A DNA stretch of 64,000 nt from Turritopsis dohrnii (lineage: Eukaryota > Cnidaria > Hydrozoa > Anthoathecata > Oceaniidae): NCBI GenBank assembly GCA_027922465.2, contig BQMF02000170.1, forward strand, positions 372,001-436,000. Direction: 5' to 3'. How positions within the stretch are numbered: the first letter of the stretch is position 1; each line of letters opens with the position of its first letter. Under the pieces are notes generated by a model. That model saw only the letters and a list, made by a program, of their open reading frames with translations, made no database searches and was not told the DNA's origin. A program made the translations under genes and the position numbers. Positions 22,321-33,545 of this stretch are shown here, one piece after another.

Positions 22321-24124
22321 TTAATTCAAAACAAATTGATACCTTCCAACTTTTTCTTCTGTTCCAAAGTTACTACTGGACTGCAACCATTAATGGATTT
22401 TTGAAATGATATAGTCTGCTCTTCCCAAAACCATCAACGTCATGATTAAAACCATGAGTTCCATTTCTTTATGCTTTTTTTATTATTACCTAAAAAATTA
22501 GTACTTGAATTGTAATACCGAGACCTAATCATGCTATAACAATATTGAAGTAAAGAATAAAACAAAAAGAAAGAAAATTCAAGTACGCATTTATCCTAAA
22601 GATAACAATTAAAAACAAAATTTGGTCTATAAAGTCAACCGATAATGTGAGTCAATACGGGTTCACTCAACACTGGAGCTGAACAGAATAAAGACTTTTA
22701 CCTGGCATACACAACCAAACATCAAATTAATAAAAATAATTGAAACAACAAAATGCCCTACTTTGACCAAAACCATAATTGAATACCCAGAAGATATTAA
22801 AAGCAACAAATAAAAACATAATGCTAAACTTATATACCTAGCAAGTATGTATGTAGCAATTAACATAACACAAAATAATGAATGCCGTAAACAAATATAA
22901 ACTGAAGAAAAATATACGCCAGCAATGCTTCTTTCTTAAATAACCTTCTCAACATACCATGTATTTCATTTATACATTTATAATTTCGTTTATAAATAGC
23001 TACACTTTTTCTTTTCTGACCTAAAAGATTTCAGTAAAGAACAGCTACAATACTTACTACTACTGCAACCATATTTAAGCAAACCAAAACATAAGGCATA
23101 AATGGCTGGCAGAAAGGCATGCAGACAAAGCATCAAACATCGTCAATAGATACAATTTGACAGCATAACCACGTTCCCTACTTCGACAGCCATGAGAAAG
23201 GAAAACAGTCATAGCTGTGGGAACATTTTTAATTGATCTGTAAATAAATAAATCAAATCTTCTTTGCTAACTATAAAAATAATAATAGCGCGCGTTACCA
23301 AAACAAATTACTCTCGTCTTCGTTTTTCATCCAGTAGCATATAAACTAAACGAAAGAACTCATATAATAATAAGATATCTATTCAAAGCTATAGTATTTA
23401 ATCTTTTTCAAAACTAAATTAAAACCATTCCTTACTGTGTAAATAAACATCATTTTGTTCTGCATTTCTTCACTACACTTTCTTCTGTATAGCGATATTT
23501 GATAACTAAAACGTAAACAAACATTTAAATACATTTAAATACAAATACATGTTTCTAACTTGTTCTTTTATTAATCAAAAATAAAAGTTTTATAATAATA
23601 CCTTTTGTTCGTTCGATCTTTCTGCAGCTAATTTTTAAAAACTTCACTGCACTTCTTCTGTATATCTAAATATGATTTTTCATTGTAAACAAACGATAAT
23701 AAAACGTTTTATAATAATAACAATACCTTCGTGCATACAAACCTGTGTTTCTTCGTCAGTTCTTTCGTCGATTTGCTGCCTAAAACAATCAAATTTAAAT
23801 TGAAATATTCGTATACAAAAAGAAACACGTCTTCTTCGCGAAGTTTCTTGCTCACGAAATGATCGTTGACAAATTTCGAACGAAGAAATTGCATTGCTCG
23901 CACTCCCCCAAAGACGTTTTTCGGCTGATTTCCACTGCGCAAACCAAAAATAACAAAACGGAGGAGCATATACTAATCGCGGAAAATCAAAAAAACGCTC
24001 TCACCTCTGCGTGGCTTTACGACGAAAAGGGAAAAAATAAGAAGGTTTTGACCGTGAGAAAAAACCCAAATATGTCACTCTCTAAAATAAAAGTGGTATG
24101 CACAAAGCGAATTAGTATAATAAG

Positions 24125-24668
24125 ACTAGTAACTGGCATAAAAGTTTTTTACGGCTATAATTTCGAAAAGGATGTGTCAAAAATAGGTGACGAAAAATTA
24201 AATCACAAAATCGTGACTGGAAAGTGTTCCCATGTTGTAGAGCTCGAAAAGCTGATCAAAAAAGTGTATGGGATCGTTTCGCTACGATCAACTGTTGCAG
24301 AGATATCGTTGATCAAAGATTTTAATGACGTCATATCCGCAGTACCAAATAAAGTTTAGGCCTAAATGTTGCGTCACCCCGTCACCCGTATTGCGGACCC
24401 TAAAAAACGTCAGTTATCCCTATTGGTTCTCCAGATATTTCCCCAAAAACGTCGCGTTCGATTGGGGATGCAATGCAATGATTCCCCGTGATCATAAAAC
24501 ATCTGACGTCAAATGCCACGTGCTATTATACTAATCGTGAATGTGTCTTGCGTGGTCGAACTGCCGCTATATGACCACGATTAAGAAGATTTTGACCATT
24601 AAAAGAACAAAAATAAAACACTCTCTAAGTTAAATGTGTTACCCACTACGCGGATTAGTATAATAAGA
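24125..24668 (-). mobile_element. array unit 3, short nonautonomous Helitron (544 bp)
   Basis: Plus-strand borders GA|CTAG on the left and TAATAAGA|CTAG on the right; 3' hairpin present. 5' end TCTTATTATACTAATCCGCG. Confidence 0.85.
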
Positions 24669-25235
24669 CTAGTATCTCGCGTAAAAGTTTTTTACGACTT
24701 TAATTTCGAAAAGAATCTGCAGAAATACGACGCGTTCCCGTGTGCGTACCCCGTGACGAAAATTTCAATTACGGAATCGGGACTGGAAAATGAACCCATG
24801 TTGTATAGCTTGAAAAACTGAGCAAAAAAATGTATGGGATCGTTTCGCTACGATCAACCGTTGCAGAGATATCGTGAATTAAAGATTTTAATGACGTCAT
24901 ATCCGCAATACCAAATTAAATTTAGGCCCAAATGATGCGTCACCCTATCACCCGTATCGCGGACCCTAAAAAACGTCAGTTATCCCTATTGGTTCTCGAG
25001 ATATTTCCCCAAAAACGTCGCGTTCGATTGGGGATGCAATGCAATGGTTCCCCGTGATCATAAAATCATCTGACGTCAAATGCCACGTGCTATTGTACTA
25101 ATCGTGAATGTGTCTTGCGTGGTCGAACTGCCGCTATATGACCACGATTAAGAAGATTTTGACCATTAAAAAAACAAAAACAAAACACTCTCTAAGTTAA
25201 ATGTGTTACACACATTGCGAATTAGTATAAGTAGA
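24669..25235 (-). mobile_element. array unit 4, short nonautonomous Helitron (567 bp)
   Basis: CTAG end at 24669-24672 with hairpin; 5' end TCTACTTATACTAATTCGC at 25235. Contains an extra AATCTGCAGAAATACGACGC block near its 3' end, shared with unit 7. Confidence 0.85.
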
Positions 25236-25780
25236 CTAGTATCTCGCGTAAAAGCTTTGTACGGCTTTAATTTCGAAATGGATGTGCAAAACCCCGTGAC
25301 GAAAATTTCAATTACGAAATCGGGACTGGAAAGTGTTCCCATGTTGTAGAGCTTGAAAAACTGATCAAAAAAGTGTATGGGATCGTTTCGCTACGATCAA
25401 CCGTTGCAGAAATATCGTCGATCAAAAATTTTGATGACGTCATATCCGCAGTACCAAATAAAATTTAGGTCCAAATGTTGCGTCACTCCATCACCCGTGT
25501 CATCGACCCTAAAAAACGTCAGTTATCTCTATTGGTTCTCGAGATATTTCCCCGAAAACGTCGCGTTCGATTGGGGATGCAATGCAATGGTTCCCCGTGA
25601 TATCATAAAAACATCTGACGTCAAATGCCCCGTGCTATTATACTAATCGTGAATGTGTCTTGCGTGGTCGAACTGCCGCTATATGACCACGATTAAGAAG
25701 ATTTTGACCATTAAAAGAACAAAAACAAAACACTCTCTAAGTTAAATGTGTTACACACTACGCGGATTAGTATAATAAGA
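25236..25780 (-). mobile_element. array unit 5, short nonautonomous Helitron (545 bp)
   Basis: CTAG at 25236-25239 and 5' end TCTTATTATACTAATCCGCG at 25780. The hairpin is imperfect (GCGTAAAAGCTTTGTACGGC on the plus strand). Confidence 0.85.
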
Positions 25781-26319
25781 CTAGTATCTCGCGTAAAAGC
25801 TTTTTACGACTTTAATTTCGAAATGGATGTGCAAAAACCCCGTGACGAAAATTTCAATTACGAAATCGGGACTGGAAAGTGTTCCCATGTTGTAGAGCTC
25901 GAAAAACTGATCAAAAAAGTGTATGGGATCGTTTCGCTACGATCAACCGTTGCAGAGATATCGTCGATCAAAGATTTTAATGACGTCACATCCGCAGTAC
26001 CAAATAAAATTTAGGTCCAAATGTTGCGTCACTCCATCACCCGTGTCACCGACCCTAAAAAACGTCAGTTATCCCTATTGGTTCTCGAGATATTTCCCCA
26101 AAAACGTCGCGTTCGATTGGGGATGCAATGCAATGGCTCCCCCGTGATACGGCAAAAATAACTGACGTCACCCCGCGTGCTATTATACTAATCGTCAATT
26201 ATCAATGGTCTAACGAAAAAATGACCACGATTAAGAAGATTTTGACCGTAAATTTAGAAAAAACACAACACTCTCTAAGTTAAATGTGTTGCACACGATT
26301 GCGAATTAGTATAAGTAGA
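25781..26319 (-). mobile_element. array unit 6, short nonautonomous Helitron (539 bp)
   Basis: CTAG at 25781-25784 and TC at 26319-26318. The 5' half diverges from other short units (CGTCAATTATCAATGGTCTA), a variant shared with unit 14. Confidence 0.85.
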
Positions 26320-26809
26320 CTAGTATCTTGCGTAAAAGTTTTTTACGACTTTAATTTTGAAAAGAATCCGCAGAAATACGACGCGTTCCCGTGTGTGTAC
26401 CCCGTGACGAAAATTTTAATTACCGAATTGGAAATGGAAAGTGTACCCATGCTGTAGAGCTTGAAAAACTGAGCAAAAAAATGTATGGGATCGTTTCGCT
26501 ACGACCAACCGTTGCGGAGATATCGTCGATCATAGATTATAATGACGTCATATCGGCAGTACCAAATAAAATTTACGCCCAAATGTTGCGTCACCCCATC
26601 ACCCGTGCCACCAACCCTAAAAAACGTCAGTTATCGCTATTGGTTCTCGAGATATTTCCCCAAAAACGCCGCGTTCGATTGGGGATGCAATGCAAAGTCT
26701 CCCCCGTGATACGACCACGATTAAGAAGATTTTGACCATTAAAAAACAAAAAAACAAACACTCTCTAAGTTAAATGTGTTGCACACGATTGCGAATTAGT
26801 ATATATAGA
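26320..26809 (-). mobile_element. array unit 7, short nonautonomous Helitron with internal deletion (490 bp)
   Basis: CTAG at 26320-26323 and a TCTATATATACTAATTCGC 5' end. It lacks about 60 bp found in other units, between the GGGGATGCAATGCAA block and the CCACGATTAAGAAG block. Confidence 0.85.
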
Positions 26810-27352
26810 CTAGTATCTCGCGTAAAAATTTTACGGCTTTAATTTCGAAACGGATGTGCAAAAACCCCGTGACGAAAAGTTCAATTACGGAATCGGGACT
26901 GGAAAGTGCAACGATGTTGTAGAGCTCGAAAAACTGAGCAAAAAAATGTATGGGATCGTTTCGCTACGATCAACCGTTGCAGAGATATCGTCGATCATAG
27001 ACTTTAATGACGTCATATCCGCAGTACCAAATAAAATTTTGACCCAAATGTTGCGTCACCCCATCACCCGTATCGCTGACCCTAAAAAACGTCAGTTATC
27101 CCTATTGGTTCTCCAGATATTTCCCCAAAAACGTCGCGTTCGATTGGGGATGCAATGCAATGGTTCCCCGTGATCATAAAATCATCTGACGTCAAATGCC
27201 ACGTGCTATTGTACTAATCGTGAATGTGTCTTGCGTGGTCGAACTGCCGCTATATGACCACGATTAAGAAGATTTTGACCATTAAAAAAACAAAAACAAA
27301 ACACTCTCTAAGTTAAATGTGTTACACACGATTGCGAATTAGTATAAGTAGA
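26810..27352 (-). mobile_element. array unit 8, short nonautonomous Helitron (543 bp)
   Basis: CTAG at 26810-26813; 5' end TCTACTTATACTAATTCGC directly abuts the GC-rich 3' end of long unit 9. Confidence 0.85.
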
Positions 27353-29613
27353 CTAGCCGCCCAGGCGGCGTCGCTGGCCACCCATGTTCATGCATTGTGT
27401 CGCAGAATTTAACTTGTGTAAAAGTTTTTTACAGGCATTAATTTTTTAATTCATCTCTTACATTCAGAAGATTTAAAACAGAAAAAAATAGCAATATGGC
27501 TCAGAATATATATTTATACGCAGAAGAGAAGTAACTTTAGTGTAAAAATAGCAATATATAGCACAGAACTGTTTACCCAGACATACAAAACATTGAATAA
27601 CATTACAAAATGTTAATTGAAAACAAATTCATACCTTCCAACTGTTTCTTTTGTGCCAAAGTTACATTGGACAGCAATCATTAATGAATTTTTGAAATGA
27701 TATCTGTTCTTCCCAAAACCATCAACATCATGATAAAAACCATGAGTTTCATTTCTTTAACGGTTTACGTGCTTTTTTATTATTAATCTTACCTAAAAAA
27801 TATTTAACTGTATAAAAATGCAGAAAAAGATAATCATGCTATGGTTATGAAATAAAAAACAAAACAAAAAACAAAAAGTAAATTCATGTACGCATTTATC
27901 CTAAAAATAATTAATAAAAAAAACAAAATCAATGATAAAATTTGTAAAGGTTTTTGATTGGAAAGTCTATAAAATCAACCAATACTATAAGTTAATGCAG
28001 ATTAAACACTCAACTCAACACTGGAGCTAAACTAAATAAAGACTTTTAACGTGGGATAGACAACACACCAAACATCAAAATAATAAAAATAAAAATAATA
28101 CAAATAATTGAAACAATGAAAATGCTCTACCAAAGTCATAATTTAATACCGAAAAGATAAAAAGTAATAAATAAAAACATAATGCCAAACTTATATACCC
28201 AGGCATAGTACGTAAACGATTACCATCATAACACAAAGTAATGCATAATCAAGACAAAATATAAGAATCCATCCAGCAATGCAATGCTTCTTAAGTAGCA
28301 CAGTCATATCACATTGTATACAGCAATAATTACGAATTTCTGAAATACATTATCCGTTCATTCATTTCTTTAATGGTTTATATACACTTTTTCTTTTCTG
28401 ACCTAAAAGAAAAAAGATTTCAGTGAAGAACAGCTACAATCCACACTACTGCAACAACCATATTGAAGCAAACAAAAGCAAAAGACATAAATGACAGATA
28501 GGCAGAGAGACAAAGCACCAAACATCGTCAATAAAATTTAATAAAAAGCAGACATGGTTAAGATGAGATAAGACAGCATAAAACGTTCCCCATTTCCACA
28601 GTCATGAGAACCATTTTAATTGATCTGTAAATACATAAATCTTCTTTGCTAACTAATGGCGCGCGTTACCAAAACAAATTTTTACTGCGCTCCCCCTCGT
28701 TTTCGTTTCTTTTCAAAACAAACTTAAAATTAAAACCATTCGTTACCATGTAAATAAACATCATTTTTTTCTGCATTCACTGCACTTATTCTGTATAGCC
28801 ACATTATTTGATAACTAAAACGAAATAAGTAACCCTGAAAATGTGCTGGATACATTCTTCCACTCGCATTTCTTCTTTTTTTTTTCCACTGACATAAACC
28901 ATTTCACTGTGATTTTACGTTGTAAACAAACATTTAAATACATGCATAATAAAAGACATCAATACATCTTACTCACTTTTACGCATGTGCTAATTTTTCT
29001 TTTATTAATCTAAAATACAACAACAGTAAAAGTTTAGCAATAAGCACGATTATAAAACGTGTTTTAATAAACCTTCGTATATACAAAACCGTGTTTCTTC
29101 GTCAAATTGACAACCGAGAATGAAAACCGTTTGAAAGCAACAAACTTTTTGGAAATCGTCAGCCAATCAAATGATAACTCACTTACAGTACAATACAATA
29201 CAATAACAGTAAAAGTACAGCAATAAAAGTTTTATTATTAAAACTTTCCTGTTTCTTCTTCAAAAGAGCAGCAGAAATGAAGAACCTATTAACGAACTCC
29301 GTTGCTATGAATTTTTCAGCCAATAAAAATAGCGCATTTCAAGAGTTTTCCTTTATTAGCCAATAAAAACGATCAGAGCCGGGGCTTCCCCATATATAAG
29401 ATCCTTCTTCAAAACCACCGTTCCCTCATTTTGATGCAGTAGAAAAAGGTTTCATTTCGGCCTTTTTATTTGGGCATATAAGCCCATTGGCGAATGGACT
29501 AACTACCGCTATATGACCACGATTAAGAAGATTTTGACCGCAAATTTTGAAAAAAAAACCATCACTCTCAAAAATAAAAGTGGTATGCACAATTGCGAAT
29601 TAGTATAGCGCGA
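27353..29613 (-). mobile_element. array unit 9, long nonautonomous Helitron (2261 bp)
   Basis: 3' end of a second type: the palindrome GCCGCC..GGCGGC directly abuts CTAG. 5' end TCGCGCTATACTAATTCGC at 29613. No coding region. Near its 5' end (plus coordinates 29163-29400) are three CCAAT boxes and a TATATAAG. It provides an empty site for the EnSpm insertion at about 27590-27620. The next unit starts TAG instead of CTAG at this border. Confidence 0.85.
29163..29400 (+). promoter_or_regulatory. promoter-like cluster: three CCAAT boxes and a TATA box in long Helitron unit 9
   Basis: CCAAT at 29163, 29321 and 29360 (each preceded by AG or TAG), then CATATATAAG with TATATAAG at 29393-29400. The same cluster is at 42860-43103 in unit 15. 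The repeated CCAAT plus TATA spacing resembles a compact strong promoter such as those of histone genes. No gene follows, so it may be a captured promoter. Inference only. Confidence 0.4.
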
Positions 29614-31323
29614 TAGTATCCCGGGTAAAAACTTTTTACCGAACTTAACTTCGAAAACATTTTCGAAAACTCGCGTAAAAGTTTTTTACGGCCTTAATTT
29701 CGAAAAGGAAGTGTCGAAAATAGATGACACGAAAAATTAAATCGCATGCGTCCAATTCACAAAAAGTAAAAGTAGTAAAGTAAAAGTAGTATAATAAGAT
29801 TGTTTTCTTGACCAAACATCAACATAATTATTCATTATACTTAGGTATAAAAATTAAATATACGAAAATACAATGATGAAGAAATTGATACCTTCCAGTG
29901 ATGATTCTTTCCACTAATGCAATATCAGAATAGCAAATTCTTTCAAATAATGTAATGATCTTCACCAACAAAACCAACATCATGATTTAAACCATGACAT
30001 TCCACTGTAACCATTTTTTTATAATATTAACCTAAAAGAATATATTATAAGACCATGAAAATAAGGTTCTGGTAGTGTCTGAGGTAAAAAGAATGATTTA
30101 GATTTCATAGAATATCATAGAATATGAATACTTCAGATTTAATAACCATAAGATAACAAAAATAATATCTTAGTATCACACATCCGATCAAAATTTTTCC
30201 AGAAACCCTGTTCAAAAAGACCTGCATTCAGTGTAAAAGGTTTTAACAGGTGCTAATAAAGAATGCGTGTCAGTTGTAGTTAGCCAAGGCATATATTTTA
30301 TAAATTATATTACTTATTGTAACACAAAAGTACAATAAAATATGTTCATTAGAAAGGTGTATTAAATAACGTTTTGATTAAGCATTAACCATTCGCTACG
30401 ACATTTAAACAGCAATATCATGCATCATGGAACTGCAAAATAAGTTGGTGAGGTAACGATAACGATATTATTTCGAACTTCGCATAGACAAAATGTTTGA
30501 TGAAATTGATCACTAAATATCATGAGCAATGGATACGGACGTTGTTTGCAATCATTCATTATTGCCAATCTGTAAATGTAATCAAAAAATAAGTTGTGAG
30601 TAGCAACAAAATAAGCATGAATGATGTGTTTGAATCTGACTCACCATTGTTTCCCTTCACATCTAAACTAACTGTAAACATCTGAATATCTTTATAATGT
30701 GTCTAAACCTATAATCATCTACTGCATACAAAGAACAAATCATCATGTAAAAGTAGCCTTAAAAACTGATTGGAAACTAAGCTGACAAAACCAAGAAACG
30801 TTAATCTTTATTTACAATCACAAAAGCCCTATTATTTAAAAGAAAGAAGAAATACATATTAGATGGCACTCCATTAATCATATCTGTAACCCAATATGCA
30901 AAATCGTCCAAAAAATCACCGTGACGGAGAGCATTCTTAGCAAAATTGTGTAGATTTCTATAGAAATGCACTCCTTCGCAGATATTTCTTAATAAATGTG
31001 CTGACTGGTAAAGAACTGAAAATATATTTTCAAAATTGTAAAATTTCTGTTCGACACTAATTCAATACTAATTGATAGAGTGACAGACATACTTCAACTC
31101 AAATATTAGGTTAGTAAATTGACAATGTGAAAGCTGGAATGTCAGGATACTGTGATGAAAGAGGTAAGCCAAAGAAATTGGAGTAAGCAACTTTATTCTA
31201 AATAAAACTAATTATCTAAATTATCTAAAATATGCCCTCATCAGTTTTCTATTCATTTTAGTGAGTCTATGTAAAAAAAGTCAAATGAAAATTTCCTAAC
31301 TCTCACTAAAAGGTCTCAGTAAC
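29614..31323. other. noncoding 3' region of the autonomous Helitron
   Basis: AT-rich. Starts with partial short-unit 3' sequences (two hairpin-like ACTTTTTACC and GTTTTTTACGG blocks within about 100 bp), then unique sequence without a supported gene. Confidence 0.5.
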
Positions 31324-33112
31324 TCACTTTAATGAATAGAAAACTGATGGGGCAAAAGCGTTAAAATTATATTGGTTCACAACAGTTGGCTGTATTTGGC
31401 TGCGGTTGGTAGCTGGAACAGGTGTTTTTTTATTTTTTTTGCTCCAGATAAATTTCGGGTGGTCCCGACCCCCGAATCTCTTCCACGCCTGAAAAGCCGC
31501 ATTAGATCGGGGGCCGGGATGGGTTTTTCGGTAATCCCGAAATTCTTTGTACGAATCTACAATGTATAGTTGAAACAAATTTTATTAGTGAAGAAACAAA
31601 CAGGTTGATATTAGAATTGATAAAATACTATATCAGGGAAACTTACATTTCCTTTTATTTGCCACAGCTGCGTCTAAAATAAAATGCAAAAGACTAAGAC
31701 GCAATTTCACACATGTTACGTCAACATTGGAATTGCAAGAAATATTACCATTAGGTTTGGCGGATGATGGTAGGTCAGCTAAAAGAAATGTATAAGTAGA
31801 TTGTGAAAGTCATAGCATATAGAAATGGAAACTACAAAGTTATGTCAACTAAAACCCTTACTCTTTGCCACATTCTGCACGTTATTGGTATCTAATGAAG
31901 GAAATTCATAATAATATAATATAATATAATTCATTCAATTTACAGAATGTCCAAACATACATCGTAGACAAAGGAGTATAAATAGATAGATTGTGAAAGT
32001 CATAAAATATAGAAGGAAAACATTAATGTGTATTGACTCTTACTATCAGCTGCTGATAAAGCATTATCTAAAAGATTTAAAAAGTAGCTGTCATATAAAA
32101 GAAAGACAAGAAATTGAAGCTACAATGTTATGTTAATACAAACCCTTACTCCTTTGCCACATTCGGCGCAATATTGGTATCTAATGCAGAAAAGGACAAA
32201 GTTATTATTGCAGTATAGAATAGGTCCAAATATAAACAAAGGAGTAGATTGTGAGTCATAGCATATAGAAAGAAAATGTTAATGTGTATTGACTCTTACT
32301 TTACTAACAGCTGTTGGTAAAGCATTCTCTAAATACAGAAGGTTTAAAAAGTAGCTGTCATACAAAAGAAAGATAAAAGAAATTGAAACTACAAAGTAAT
32401 GTCAATTAAAACCCTTACTCTTTGCCACATTCGGCACGTTATTGGTATCTAATGAAGGAAATCACGAAGTTATAAATACAATGTCCAAATATACATTAAA
32501 GACAAAGGAGTATAAGTAAGTAGATTGTGAAAGTTATAACATATAGAAAGGAAACGTTGATATTAATTGATTCTTACTATCAGCTGTTGGTACACAATTA
32601 GCCATAGAACAAAAGGTCCAGGAAGTAGCATATATTCAAAAATGTCATACACTGTAACTCAAACAGCCTGATTCAGCAGATGAAAAAACCAAGAGAAAAT
32701 GAATTGAAAACTCCAATAAATATCCTTACTATATTCGATATTTTCACTGCCATCTGTATAAAGGAAAAGAAGATGTTGTAATGGCAGCATGTAAATCCAA
32801 AATTTATAAGATGAGATATATAAAGCAGATAAGAATTTTTACCTTCACCAAGTAGTTCTTTTTCTCGCTCTGAAATGAAATCAATTTGCTTTGAGAATAC
32901 TGACTACTTTCATAGAAAATAATCTAATATATTACAGACGAAATTGTATAAATGAAAAAACTGGAGTTATTTTAAAAATAATTTTTACCTGCACTAATAA
33001 ATTTGTCTTCTGACTCTGAAATGAAATCAATTTGATTAGTATTTTAATGTCTCTTACAGAAAGTTTAAAAAAGTAATGTTTTACCGTTGCACACATCCAT
33101 GGGAGTTCCCAT
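31324..33112 (-). CDS. micro-exon gene inside the autonomous Helitron; unknown product, about 167 residues
   Basis: ATG at 33112 with an upstream in-frame TGA. Exons (minus strand): 33112-33085 (28 nt), 33015-32989 (27), 32869-32843 (27), 32753-32730 (24), 32448-32419 (30), 32328-32305 (24), 32067-32044 (24), 31891-31862 (30), 31778-31749 (30), 31673-31647 (27), and a last exon 31556-31324 (233, with stop). Each micro-exon is a multiple of 3, is phase 1-1, and has an AG acceptor and GTAAG/GTAAA donor. Peptides: ESEDKFISA, EREKELLGE, DGSENIEY, TNNVPNVAK, NALPTAV and so on; the last exon reads SYKEFRDYRKTHPGPRSNAA. Two relic exons (32180-32150 with one extra base; about 32578-32610 without an acceptor) would be skipped. 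No family recognised. The structure resembles schistosome micro-exon genes in form only. Confidence 0.6.
31797..32610 (-). repeat. direct repeats of a 190-275 bp module holding a pair of micro-exons
   Basis: The block AGATTGTGAAAGTCATA..TATAGAAA recurs at about 31799, 31988, 32246 and 32522. CCTTACTCTTTGCCACATTC recurs at about 31855, 32145 and 32412 (one copy with an extra C). The repeats carry copies of the same two micro-exon types, so the gene has grown by tandem exon duplication. Confidence 0.7.
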
Positions 33113-33545
33113 TATTATATTAATTCACTAAATGAAGAAAAAACAAAAGTTACAATCATGGAGAGATAATATGGAGCATGCCCTGACTTTTAGTTCATGA
33201 ATTGTCCACAAAGTTTACTTCATGCACAATTCATGGTAACGGAGTACACGGCGAGAACGTAAGTCAATGGGACTTGTACTCCACCTAAAAAACAACAAAA
33301 TCTACAGGTTGTTCATTAGGTACAAAGCTGCCAAACTACAGTGCCACAACAACTGTCATCAGTGACTACAGCAATGGTTTACAGTAATACTAATGAGCCA
33401 CAACATGTCTCAACAGTGGCGTAACTTACAGAAGAAGCCAAAACAACTGTCAACAGCAGCCACCACTGTAAGTGTTTACTCTATCTTATTATATAACAAA
33501 ATAAGCCACAACAACAAATTCAAATGTTAAGGTGAATCACGACAT

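Larger units (their letters stand above)
13776..24124 (-). mobile_element. array unit 2, long nonautonomous Helitron split by an EnSpm element
   Basis: The 3' end begins like a short unit (CTAGTATCCCGGGTAAAAAC on the plus strand). Near 13905 it passes into the body of the long 2.3 kb type (GGTGGCGTCGCTCGCCACCC), so it looks like a chimera of the two types. The 5' end on the minus strand is TCTTATTATACTAATTCGC. After removing the EnSpm (14151-22320) and one TTA it is about 2.18 kb. It is noncoding and colinear over long stretches with units 9 and 15, although its 5' third (about 23.7-24.1 kb) differs from theirs. Confidence 0.8.

Noticed and set aside
23859..27173. Plus-strand open frames in the short repeats (for example around 23859-24359, 25748-26014, 26856-27173)
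   Set aside because: The same frame recurs because the repeat recurs; no domain, start context or splice pattern; the Helitron units are oriented on the other strand.
23970..27352. Tandem 540-bp repeats as a satellite or CRISPR-like array
   Set aside because: Each unit has exact Helitron ends (TC, hairpin, CTAG). The repeats are too long and too varied in length for CRISPR, and the sequence is eukaryotic.
29163..29460. A histone gene in the long Helitron unit
   Set aside because: Only promoter-like motifs are present; no histone coding sequence follows in either copy.
32150..32180. Additional micro-exon copy
   Set aside because: It is 31 nt because of one extra base, so including it would break the frame; treated as a relic.
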